Below are positions 14,917 through 22,129 of a DNA stretch of 36,064 nucleotides, piece after piece. The notes below the pieces were generated by a model. It searched no databases, had not been told where the DNA came from, and saw nothing but the letters and a program-made list of their open reading frames with translations. This DNA is from Myxococcus vastator (lineage in GTDB: Bacteria > Myxococcota > Myxococcia > Myxococcales > Myxococcaceae), in assembly GCF_010894475.1 (NCBI RefSeq), contig NZ_JAAIYB010000027.1:1-36064 (forward strand), given 5' to 3'. The translations under genes and the position numbers were made by a program. Within the stretch, counting starts at the first letter, position 1; each line of letters starts with the position of its first letter.

Positions 14917-16000
14917 ACGACGGCGTCGCCCCCACGGGGGGACTCTGCGGCCGGGCGATGAGATAGCCCTGCACGAAGTCCACCCCGTGCTCGCGGACCC
15001 AGCGCAGCTCCTCGTGCGTCTCGATGCCCTCCGCCACCGTGCGGATGCCCAGCGTCCGCGCAATCTCCAGGAGCTTCTCCACGATGGAGCCCTTGTACGG
15101 GTCCAGGTGGACGTCACGCACCAGCTCCATGTCCAGCTTGATGATGTCCGGACGCAACTGGTGGATGAGGTTCAGCGACGAGAAGCCCGCCCCCAGGTCG
15201 TCCAGCGCCACCTGGAACCCCGCCTTGCGGTAGAAGTCCACGATGCCGCGCAGATGCTCCGCGTCCGCCGTCTGGTCCGTTTCGATGATTTCGAACACGA
15301 CACGCTCCGGCGCAATGCCCGCCGCGTGGATGGCCTCCACCGTGGAGCGAAGACAGAACGAGGCGTCGTAGATGGCCGTGGGCGTGAAGTTGATGAAGAG
15401 GTGCGTGTCCAGCCCGTGCTTCACCGCCTGCCGGATGGCCGTGGTGCGCGCCGCCAAATCCAGTTGGAACAGCAGGTCCGCCTCGCGCGCCGTCTGCATC
15501 ATCCGTCCGGGCGACACCAGCGCGCCGTCCGGCTCCAGGCCCCGCATCAACGCCTCGTGCGCGAAGATGCGGCGGGTGTCCCGCGCATGGACGATGGGCT
15601 GGAAGTGCGTGGTGAGCCGCTCCTCGGAGAGCAGCGCCACCAGCCACCCCGCGCGCGTCCGCCTGACGAGCCGCTGGAGTGAGCCCACCCGGGCATAGTC
15701 ACCCAGCCCGGGCTCCGCCTCCCCCAGCATGAACAGCGCCCGGGTGGCCCGCGCCTCCTCCTGCGGGAGCGCGGCCAACAGGCTCGAGGCCAGAGGCGAC
15801 AGCGCCGCCTCCGGGACCCGCACCTCGACGCAGTGGACCTCGGCGCGCACCTGGACCTCGTGCCGCGCCTCCCGGAGGAAGGACAGGAGCCGGCCCTGGC
15901 TGTGCCCCACCGGGCTCCACAGGAACAGCCGCCCGGCGCCCTCCATGTTGGGAGGAAGCGCCTGGCACCTGCCGCAGGACCGCGTCGGGGTCTCGCTCAT
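14906..16000 (-). CDS. EAL-domain cyclic-di-GMP phosphodiesterase
   Basis: The product is 364 residues. Residues 130-355 are an EAL domain, which hydrolyses cyclic di-GMP to pGpG. The catalytic and metal-binding set is complete: EAL (149-151), Asn204 in FINFTP, Glu237 in EIIE, Asp267-Asp268 in LDDLG, Lys288 in IKLD, Glu324 in AEGIE and Gln344 in QGY, so activity is expected. Residues 1-125 form a separate input region beginning with a CGRC pair (Cys9, Cys12) that might bind metal or sense redox; no membrane segment is seen. The gene starts 9 bases after the stop of the LVIVD lipoprotein gene, so the two are co-transcribed and may act in one pathway. Confidence 0.93.
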   Translation of the reverse strand: MSETPTRSCGRCQALPPNMEGAGRLFLWSPVGHSQGRLLSFLREARHEVQVRAEVHCVEVRVPEAALSPLASSLLAALPQEEARATRALFMLGEAEPGLGDYARVGSLQRLVRRTRAGWLVALLSEERLTTHFQPIVHARDTRRIFAHEALMRGLEPDGALVSPGRMMQTAREADLLFQLDLAARTTAIRQAVKHGLDTHLFINFTPTAIYDASFCLRSTVEAIHAAGIAPERVVFEIIETDQTADAEHLRGIVDFYRKAGFQVALDDLGAGFSSLNLIHQLRPDIIKLDMELVRDVHLDPYKGSIVEKLLEIARTLGIRTVAEGIETHEELRWVREHGVDFVQGYLIARPQSPPVGATPSFTD

Positions 16001-16009
16001 CCAGACAGC

Positions 16010-17461
16010 CTACTCCGTCGTCTCGCGGAAGATGAGCAGGCCTCGCGAAGAATCTGTTGCGTACACGAAGCCGTCGCCCGGCACGTGCACCTTGCTCAGG
16101 CCTTCGAGGAACGCGACGCCGTGGCCCGCGTCCGTCTCCCGCCAGGTGTTGTAGTACCCTACCTGCTGGGGCGAGCCGGGGACGGACACGTCCACGATGC
16201 GCAGGCCGTCCTGACCATAGGCCAGGTAGACCTTCGTCCCGGAGAACGCCACCGCGCGGATGGACACCTCCGGGCGCATCCGGAACTCCCCCGTCCGGGC
16301 CACCGTGGCCGGCGCGCTCACGTCCAGCACGCTCAGGTGCGCGCCCCAGTCCTCGCCCACGTCGAACGCGTAGGGCCGGTCTCCCACCATGCCGACCGCC
16401 GTGGCGCGCGACGGGGTGTTGGCGAAGCGGCCCAGCAGCTTCGGGCGCGACGGGGTGGTGACGTCCGAGACGGTCATTCCGAAGGACCAGTTGCTCACGT
16501 AGAGCCGGCCGCCCATCGCCGCGACGTGCAAGGGCACCTCACCCGCCAGCGGCTCCGCGCCCTCGACGAAGTACCGCGTGAGCTGCTTCGGCTCCGCGGG
16601 CGTGGCGACGTCGTAGACGTACACCTCCGAGTTGGGCGCCGGAGACGCCGCGTACAGGACGTTTCCGTCCAGCGCGAGGGAGTTCACCTCCACCACGGAC
16701 TCGGGGACGGAGCGCAGGCGGACGGGCACCGCCGGGTTGGTGATGTCGAACACGATGACGCCGCTGCGGCGGCTGCCCACGTAGAGCGTGCTCCCGTTCA
16801 CCAGCGCGTCCGTGAAGAAGTCGTTGGACGGCTCGGACAGGCGGACCTGGCGCGGCTGCGCGGGGTCGCTCAGGTCGAACACGACGAGCCCCTTGGCCCC
16901 CGCCGTCACGTAGGCGTGGCCATGGGCCACCGCGACGTTGGTGATTGTGGCGTCCGTCAGCTTCACCTCGCCGACCAGCGCCACGCCGGAGCGCTCCTCT
17001 TCACCCGCGCGGCGGCCCACCCGGACGGCGTCGAAGGTGCCCTTCAGGTCCGCCGTCCCGTTGGCGCAGCGCCGGAAGATGCCCGACATCTGCCCGGGCC
17101 CGGTCGAGGAACACCCGGCGGCGGCGAAGCGGATCGTCAAGCCGTTGGCGTCCTGGAACTCGCTGGCCAGGAAGAACGACTCCGGGGTGCTCTGCCGCTC
17201 CGTGGCGGCGACGCCCAGCAGCATCTGGGTGTTGCTGCCCCCTCCCGACAACCGCATGGCGGCCGCGGCACCGGAGCCGTCGTTGAGGTTGACATTGAGG
17301 TTCCAGATGCCCTCGGGTTGTACGGCCGCGAGGCTTGAAAGCTGGCAGGCCGACACATCGATGGCCTCGACCTGACACTCCGCCTTGGGAGCGGACGGAT
17401 TGTCATTGCCGCAGGCGGTGGCGAGCGCCAGGGTGCTGGTGAATGCGAGGAGGCGGTTCAT
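16010..17461 (-). CDS. LVIVD-repeat beta-propeller lipoprotein
   Basis: The product is 483 residues. The lipoprotein signal has Cys17 in LATAC. After a domain with several cysteines (about residues 28-140) come at least six LVIVD-type repeats, for example GLVVFDLSDPAQP, GVIVFDITNPAVP, VYVYDVATPAEP, GMTVSDVTTPSRP and GLRIVDVSVPGSP. LVIVD repeats build a beta-propeller found in bacterial surface proteins; binding partners are mostly unknown. ATG 17461 is preceded by a G-run that can serve as ribosome site, and the signal peptide starts there. It is the first gene of a pair with the EAL gene and is divergent from the metalloprotease gene, with 193 bases between them. Confidence 0.9.
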   Translation of the reverse strand: MNRLLAFTSTLALATACGNDNPSAPKAECQVEAIDVSACQLSSLAAVQPEGIWNLNVNLNDGSGAAAAMRLSGGGSNTQMLLGVAATERQSTPESFFLASEFQDANGLTIRFAAAGCSSTGPGQMSGIFRRCANGTADLKGTFDAVRVGRRAGEEERSGVALVGEVKLTDATITNVAVAHGHAYVTAGAKGLVVFDLSDPAQPRQVRLSEPSNDFFTDALVNGSTLYVGSRRSGVIVFDITNPAVPVRLRSVPESVVEVNSLALDGNVLYAASPAPNSEVYVYDVATPAEPKQLTRYFVEGAEPLAGEVPLHVAAMGGRLYVSNWSFGMTVSDVTTPSRPKLLGRFANTPSRATAVGMVGDRPYAFDVGEDWGAHLSVLDVSAPATVARTGEFRMRPEVSIRAVAFSGTKVYLAYGQDGLRIVDVSVPGSPQQVGYYNTWRETDAGHGVAFLEGLSKVHVPGDGFVYATDSSRGLLIFRETTE

Positions 17462-17591
17462 GCCCCCCTGCATATCATCCGGCGCCAGCACCCGACGAAA
17501 CAGCGCGCTCCTCCGGCCTCCAAGGGAGCGATGCCCACCGCCCGTCAAGTAAACGGAAAGAAATGGTCCGGACACTTGTATACCCGGGCCG

Positions 17592-17610
17592 CTGGGAGGC
17601 AGCCTCCCAG
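17592..17610. promoter_or_regulatory. Perfect 19-base palindrome in a divergent promoter region
   Basis: CTGGGAGGC (17592-17600) and GCCTCCCAG (17602-17610) are perfect arms around one base. It lies 44 bases before the metalloprotease start, within the 193-base gap between two divergent genes. TTGTATA just upstream (17576-17582) may include a -10 box. It could be a dimeric operator or a leader hairpin. Confidence 0.55.
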
Positions 17611-17654
17611 GCAGGTGTAGTCTCGCCGGTACCCCACCCACAGAGGTGCCTTCA

Positions 17655-20600
17655 GTGAACCCCCGTCCCCTCGCCGCTGCCCTGCTCGTCCTGCTCTTCC
17701 CGGGGCTCGCGCTTGCCCAGTTCTACGTCGTGCCCCGAAGGCCCGGGAAGACGGCGGTGAACAGCTATGAATTCGAGTGGCGGCACACGGACATCCTCGT
17801 CGGTCCGGGGGCCACGGGGCTGGCGGAGCCCGCCGAGCGGACGGCGCACGAACAACCCCCGAAGAGCCCGGGCGGCGCCAACCCGGGCGCGCCCACCACC
17901 TCGCCGGATGTGGGCGACACGAAGGAACCTCCCGCCGGTCCGCCCTCGGAGGCCACGGGAGGCCCGTCCGAGCCCCAGTCCCAGCCGGGGCTGCCCGGCA
18001 GCACGCCGGTGGTGCTCGGGGACGCGACCGACGCGGGCGTGCCGCCCTTGACGACGGGTGAAGACGGGGGCGCCCCGGAGCGTGGCCTGGCGGCCTCGGA
18101 CGCGGGGACGGCGGACGGCGGCGCATTGGCCGCGGCCGATGCGGGGACGGAGGACGGCGGCGCCCTGGCCGCGGCCGATGCGGGGACGGAGGACGGCGGC
18201 TCGCTGGCGGCCGGTGGCACCGACGCTGGCCAGCAGGACGCGGGCGCCACCTACTTGATGGCCAGCGACCCCGATGACGGCGGGACGGTGCTGGGCGGCG
18301 GCCAGTCGGTGTTCGCGGGCGCGGACGGTGGGTTCAACTACACCTACGCGAAGTCGCTGGGGGACAAGTCGGGCGGAGTGCGCTTCTACTTCTATGAGCG
18401 TGAGCGCATGGTGGCCGAGCGCGCGGCGCCGCTCATCGAGGAGGCCTACCGGTACCTGGTGGACCAGTTCAAGTACGTGCCCACCAAGACCTTCCCCTAC
18501 ATCCTCTACAGCAGCTACCAGGAGTTCCTGCAGACCAACCTCTTCGCCGTGTCCGAGGGCACGCTGGGGCTCACCAGCACCGGCGAGGACCTGAAGCTGA
18601 CGCTGCCGTACCTGGGTGACCACCGCCTCTTCGAGGAGGTCAGCACCCACGAGCTGGCGCACCAGTTCACCATCCAGAAGGTCCGCACCGTGGCCGAGCA
18701 GGCCAAGATGTTCGGCGACCCGCTGCAGGCCATCCCGCTGTGGTTCATCGAAGGGCTCGCCGAGTTCTACGCCAAGCGCGGCATGGACCCGGAAGCGGAG
18801 ATGCTGGTGCGGGACCTGCTGGTGAACCCGGACCTCTTCAAGGGCTACGCCTTCCTCGACTTCTTCTCCCCCGGGCCCTACGGCTACCTGTGGATCTACA
18901 AGGTGGGCCAGGTCCGCGTGTCCTTCCTGGAAGAGGAGTACGGCGCCGGCTTCATCCAGCGCGTGCTGGAGGAGTCGCCGCGGCTGGCGGGTGGCTCGCG
19001 CGACTCACCGTCGCTCAAGTTCGAGGAGCTGCTGGAGCGGCTCACCGGTGACAACCCCAAGCGCATCTCCGCGCGGTTCGAGAACTGGCTGAAGCGCCGG
19101 GCCTTCAAGACGTACCTGGCGTCCGAGCAGTCCGCGCCGGCGTTGGACCTGCTCGACAAGGCGCCCGGCTACACCACCGCCATGGCGTCCTCTCCTTCGG
19201 GCAACGTGCTGGGGCTGCGCACCATCGTCCCGGAGACGGGTGAGAGCCGGCTGTACATCATGGACCCGCGCGTGCCGGACAAGACGGTGAAGGTGGCGGG
19301 TGACGGCGTGCCGGGCGTGGAGTCGCTGCACCCCATCTCCGGGCGCAGCTTCGCGTTGACGAACGACAAGCTGGCCTTCATCGCCGAAATCACCGGGCGC
19401 GACATCATCTACGTGCAGGACTACACGCACAAGTCGGAGCAGCGAGGCTCGGACGTGCTGGTGCGCCGCAACGCCATCCGGACCGGCATCGACCGGGAGG
19501 TGGGCCTGGTGGTCGACCTGAGCCTGGGTGGCCGCACCGCGTACCGCATCGACCGGCACGGGCTGCTCGCGGCGTACTCGCCGGCCTTCTCGCCCGACGG
19601 CCGGTGGGTGGCGTTCATCGGCATCAACGACGCGGGCCTGCGGGACATCTACGCCATCGACCTGCAGGCGGGCCCGGACGCCCCGCCGCTGCAGCTCACC
19701 GACGACGTGTTCTCCGAGCGCGAGGTGACGTGGGGTCCCTCCGGCGTCATCTTCACGTCGGACGCGACGTCCCACCGCCAGTTCAACCTCTTCCGCGTGC
19801 GCCCGGACGCTCCCCGGCAGGTGGAGCGCCTCACCAGCGAGGAGCGGGACCACACGGCCCCGGTGGCCCTGGCGGACGGACGCCTCTTCTTCACCGCCTT
19901 CAACAACAGCAGCTCCGACCTGCACGAGCTGACGAAGGACGGCCGCATCGTGCGGCGCACGGACCTGACGACGGGCGTCTTCGAGCCCGGCCCTGGCCCG
20001 GACGGCGGCCTGTGGATGCTGTTCCACGTCTCCGGTGAGCGCCGGCCCGCGGTGCTGCGCCCGCCGCGCATGCTGGCGCTGGACGTCCCCGCCGAGCCGC
20101 CGCCGGAGCCGCCCAACCCGCTGGCGGTGCGGCCCCTCACGGACGCGACGAACTACGAGCCCTTCACCCGGCAGAACCTGGAGTTCGGGCCCTTCTTCGG
20201 CTTCGCGGGCGCGGGCGGCGGCGGCTTCGTGGGCCAGCTCTTCGCGGCGGCCAGTGACCGCATGAAGGACCACCAGTTCCTGCTCACCCTGGCGGTGTAC
20301 GGCAGCTTCGACCTGACGGACGGCTACCTGCTCTACGTCAACGACAAGTCGCGCACGACGTGGGGCGGCGGCCTCTTCCAGTCCCTGCGCTTCCGCGTGG
20401 ACCGCACCTTCGAGGGCGAGGAGGGCGCGCAGAACGCCTTCTTCACGTCGGGTGAGCGCTTCTTCGGCGCGCTCGGCAGCGCGCGCTACCCGCTGAGCAC
20501 CTTCCTGTTCGTGCAGGGCGACCTGGCCATTGGTGGCACCCGGTACTTCCTGGACGACTACACGGAGTTCGAGCTGTTCTTCCCCGAGCGCAACGCGGCC

Positions 20601-21359
20601 AACCGGGAGCTGCTGACGGAGTGGAACTCGCGCAACCGCTCCATTCGCTTCCAGACGGAGCTGAGCGGGCAGATTGGCTATGACAGCCTGAAGTACCACT
20701 ACGCCACCGGACCGCTGTCCGGCAGCGCGGCCATGCTGGAGACCACGGTGGGCGTGCAGCCCTTCGACAACCAGGCCTACGGCAACGTGCGCGTGGACGC
20801 GGAGCGCTACTTCCCCATCTACGGCCGCGCGAACATCTTCATCCGCGGCGGCCTGGGCACCACGCTGGGAGGCCAGTACGCGCGCTCCTACTTCCTGTCC
20901 TCGTTCGACACGCTGCGCGGCGTGAACTTCGGCGACATCCAGTGGCTGCTCGGCCGGCACTACGTCTACTCCACGCTGGAGGCGCAGCTGCCGCTCAACG
21001 ACATCATCCGGGTGGCCTTCCTCAGCGACCTGGAGGCGATTGCCGCCATCGACGCGGGCGGCGTCGGCGAGGGGCGGGATGACCTGTGGAACCACCGCGT
21101 GGTGAACGGCGTCGTCGGCTTCAACCTCGCGCTGGGGCCCCTGCTGCTGCGCCTGCACTTCGCGCGGCCGTTCGACGTCGGCGCCGCGGCGGGCCAGCCA
21201 GACCCGGGCTGGGTGACGAACTTCTCGCTGGGCATCGCGGGCCTCAACGGCTTCTTCGACCAGGCGAACACCGGGAAGAGCGTCGGCCCGGCGCCGACGC
21301 CCATGTCGCCGGCCCTGATGCCCTCCCTGGGAGGCGGCTACACCGCGCCGCGCCGCTGA
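17655..21359 (+). CDS. Exported zinc metalloprotease / TolB-like propeller / beta-barrel protein
   Basis: The product is 1234 residues. The signal peptide is residues 1-21 (ending GLALA). Residues 40-210 are low-complexity and contain a 13-residue repeat. The peptidase domain follows, with HELAH (332-336) and, after a helix, FIEGLAEFYAKRG (Glu366/Glu370), the gluzincin layout of the MA-like family. Residues of about 500-800 form a TolB/PD40-type propeller (SPDGRWVAFIG, then PSGVIFTSDATSHRQFNLFR). The last 400 residues are amphipathic strands (QFLLTLAVYGSFDLTDGYLL), a likely outer-membrane barrel. I infer a surface-anchored protease or processing factor. GTG 17655 is preferred over GTG 17646 because GAGG stands about 8 bases before it; the difference is three residues. 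Confidence 0.88.
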   Translation: MNPRPLAAALLVLLFPGLALAQFYVVPRRPGKTAVNSYEFEWRHTDILVGPGATGLAEPAERTAHEQPPKSPGGANPGAPTTSPDVGDTKEPPAGPPSEATGGPSEPQSQPGLPGSTPVVLGDATDAGVPPLTTGEDGGAPERGLAASDAGTADGGALAAADAGTEDGGALAAADAGTEDGGSLAAGGTDAGQQDAGATYLMASDPDDGGTVLGGGQSVFAGADGGFNYTYAKSLGDKSGGVRFYFYERERMVAERAAPLIEEAYRYLVDQFKYVPTKTFPYILYSSYQEFLQTNLFAVSEGTLGLTSTGEDLKLTLPYLGDHRLFEEVSTHELAHQFTIQKVRTVAEQAKMFGDPLQAIPLWFIEGLAEFYAKRGMDPEAEMLVRDLLVNPDLFKGYAFLDFFSPGPYGYLWIYKVGQVRVSFLEEEYGAGFIQRVLEESPRLAGGSRDSPSLKFEELLERLTGDNPKRISARFENWLKRRAFKTYLASEQSAPALDLLDKAPGYTTAMASSPSGNVLGLRTIVPETGESRLYIMDPRVPDKTVKVAGDGVPGVESLHPISGRSFALTNDKLAFIAEITGRDIIYVQDYTHKSEQRGSDVLVRRNAIRTGIDREVGLVVDLSLGGRTAYRIDRHGLLAAYSPAFSPDGRWVAFIGINDAGLRDIYAIDLQAGPDAPPLQLTDDVFSEREVTWGPSGVIFTSDATSHRQFNLFRVRPDAPRQVERLTSEERDHTAPVALADGRLFFTAFNNSSSDLHELTKDGRIVRRTDLTTGVFEPGPGPDGGLWMLFHVSGERRPAVLRPPRMLALDVPAEPPPEPPNPLAVRPLTDATNYEPFTRQNLEFGPFFGFAGAGGGGFVGQLFAAASDRMKDHQFLLTLAVYGSFDLTDGYLLYVNDKSRTTWGGGLFQSLRFRVDRTFEGEEGAQNAFFTSGERFFGALGSARYPLSTFLFVQGDLAIGGTRYFLDDYTEFELFFPERNAANRELLTEWNSRNRSIRFQTELSGQIGYDSLKYHYATGPLSGSAAMLETTVGVQPFDNQAYGNVRVDAERYFPIYGRANIFIRGGLGTTLGGQYARSYFLSSFDTLRGVNFGDIQWLLGRHYVYSTLEAQLPLNDIIRVAFLSDLEAIAAIDAGGVGEGRDDLWNHRVVNGVVGFNLALGPLLLRLHFARPFDVGAAAGQPDPGWVTNFSLGIAGLNGFFDQANTGKSVGPAPTPMSPALMPSLGGGYTAPRR
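18099..18215 (+). repeat. Three tandem 39-bp repeats (DAGTxDGG units)
   Basis: Units start at 18099, 18138 and 18177 and encode 13 residues each, of the form D-A-G-T-x-D-G-G-x-L-A-A-x. The second and third copies are nearly identical in bases and the first differs a little. They lie in the disordered segment between the signal peptide and the peptidase domain, and probably vary in number between strains. Confidence 0.9.
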
Positions 21360-21366
21360 GGCGGCG
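21351..21366. terminator. Short hairpin at convergent gene ends
   Basis: CGCCGC (21351-21356) and GCGGCG (21361-21366) pair around TGAG, which contains the stop codon of the metalloprotease gene. The opposing gene ends at 21367. The 6-bp stem without U-tract is a weak candidate for a shared terminator. Confidence 0.4.
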
Positions 21367-21840
21367 TCAGGAAGACTGCGCGGCGACGAGGGCGGCGTTG
21401 GCCCGGGCCATGGGCCCGCCCTCCATGGGGATGCGCTCGAAGTCGCCGCGCAGCGCCTTGATGGCGAACTTCTCCAGGTCGATTTCCCGGCGGGTGCGCA
21501 CGCCGAGCCCGCGCAGCAGCTCGGACAGCGGGCTGAAGCCGGACAGGCTGTGCTGGAGCAACATGCCCCCCGCCACCGCGGTGAGCCTCCGCCAGCGTCC
21601 GCCGTCCCGCCGGCCCAGCAGCAGGCCCAGCAGGCCCAGGGCCGACGTGCCCACGGCGAGGGCGCGGTGGATGTCCCACTCGCGCTCCAGCCGGGCGAGG
21701 TAGCGCGTCATCTCCGCGCGGTCCCCCTTCTCGGCCATGTACCGGACGCAGCGTTCCACGCGCTCGTCGATGCGCCGGTTCACCACCAGCGGCGTGTGGA
21801 CACGGACGGTGTCGGACGACGTCTGGTTCCATGATTCCAT
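21367..21840 (-). CDS. Small inner-membrane protein, DUF2892-like
   Basis: The product is 157 residues. A soluble basic N-terminal part (residues 1-58) contains helices with Arg/Glu pairs. Two hydrophobic segments follow, at about 59-76 (ALAVGTSALGLLGLLLG) and 86-105 (LTAVAGGMLLQHSLSGF), and then a cytoplasmic tail with LRGLGVRTRREIDLEKFAIK and ALRGDF. The pair of helices ending in a G-x-x-P-L motif resembles DUF2892-type membrane proteins, but those usually have a conserved Cys here, replaced in this protein by Ser (GFSPL). ATG 21840 has AGAGGG upstream. It is a single gene, convergent with the metalloprotease gene. Its role is unknown. Confidence 0.8.
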   Translation of the reverse strand: MESWNQTSSDTVRVHTPLVVNRRIDERVERCVRYMAEKGDRAEMTRYLARLEREWDIHRALAVGTSALGLLGLLLGRRDGGRWRRLTAVAGGMLLQHSLSGFSPLSELLRGLGVRTRREIDLEKFAIKALRGDFERIPMEGGPMARANAALVAAQSS

Positions 21841-21926
21841 ATGAGGCCCTCTCTCCCTGACACGGCGCCCCCTCTTCTTTGAAAGCTAGGACCGCCGCCC
21901 CACGCCGTGCACAGCCCACCCGAGGA

Positions 21927-21998
21927 AAGGGGCCCCGTTCAGCCTGGCCGCCTGCCCCGCCAGGGGCCCCTTCGCGTCCCATTCCCTCCAGGGAGGGA
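21927..21998. repeat. Inverted repeats in the gap before the CotH gene
   Basis: The gap 21841-22129 has no gene. It holds AAGGGGCCCC (21927-21936) inverted as GGGGCCCCTT (21963-21972), each arm containing the 8-base palindrome GGGGCCCC. It is followed by TCCCTCC (21983-21989) inverted as GGAGGGA (21992-21998). No T-run is present. They may be terminator remains or protein-binding sites in the shared upstream region of two divergent genes. Confidence 0.55.
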
Positions 21999-22100
21999 CA
22001 AGCAGCCAGGTTGGGTAATCCGTTTCCCTTGCACGCGACGGCGGGGGCCTGCGCGCCCCTTCAAGCGTTCGCTCCTCACCAAAGGGTGGCCCTGGGGGCG

Positions 22101-22114
22101 GGCACAACCGTTGC
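22101..22114 (+). promoter_or_regulatory. Sigma-54-like -24/-12 promoter before the CotH gene
   Basis: GGCAC (22101-22105) and TTGCT (22111-22115) give the invariant GG-N10-GC spacing of sigma-54 promoters. Apart from the first base and one other, the site matches TGGCACG-N4-TTGCW. Transcription would start near 22126, only about four bases before the ATG at 22130, so the mRNA would be nearly leaderless. That closeness is the main reason for doubt. Confidence 0.45.
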
Positions 22115-22129
22115 TTTGCGCCGGGGTTG

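Noticed and set aside
14906-16000. Degenerate, inactive EAL domain
   Set aside because: All metal-binding and catalytic residues I could check are present, so activity is expected.
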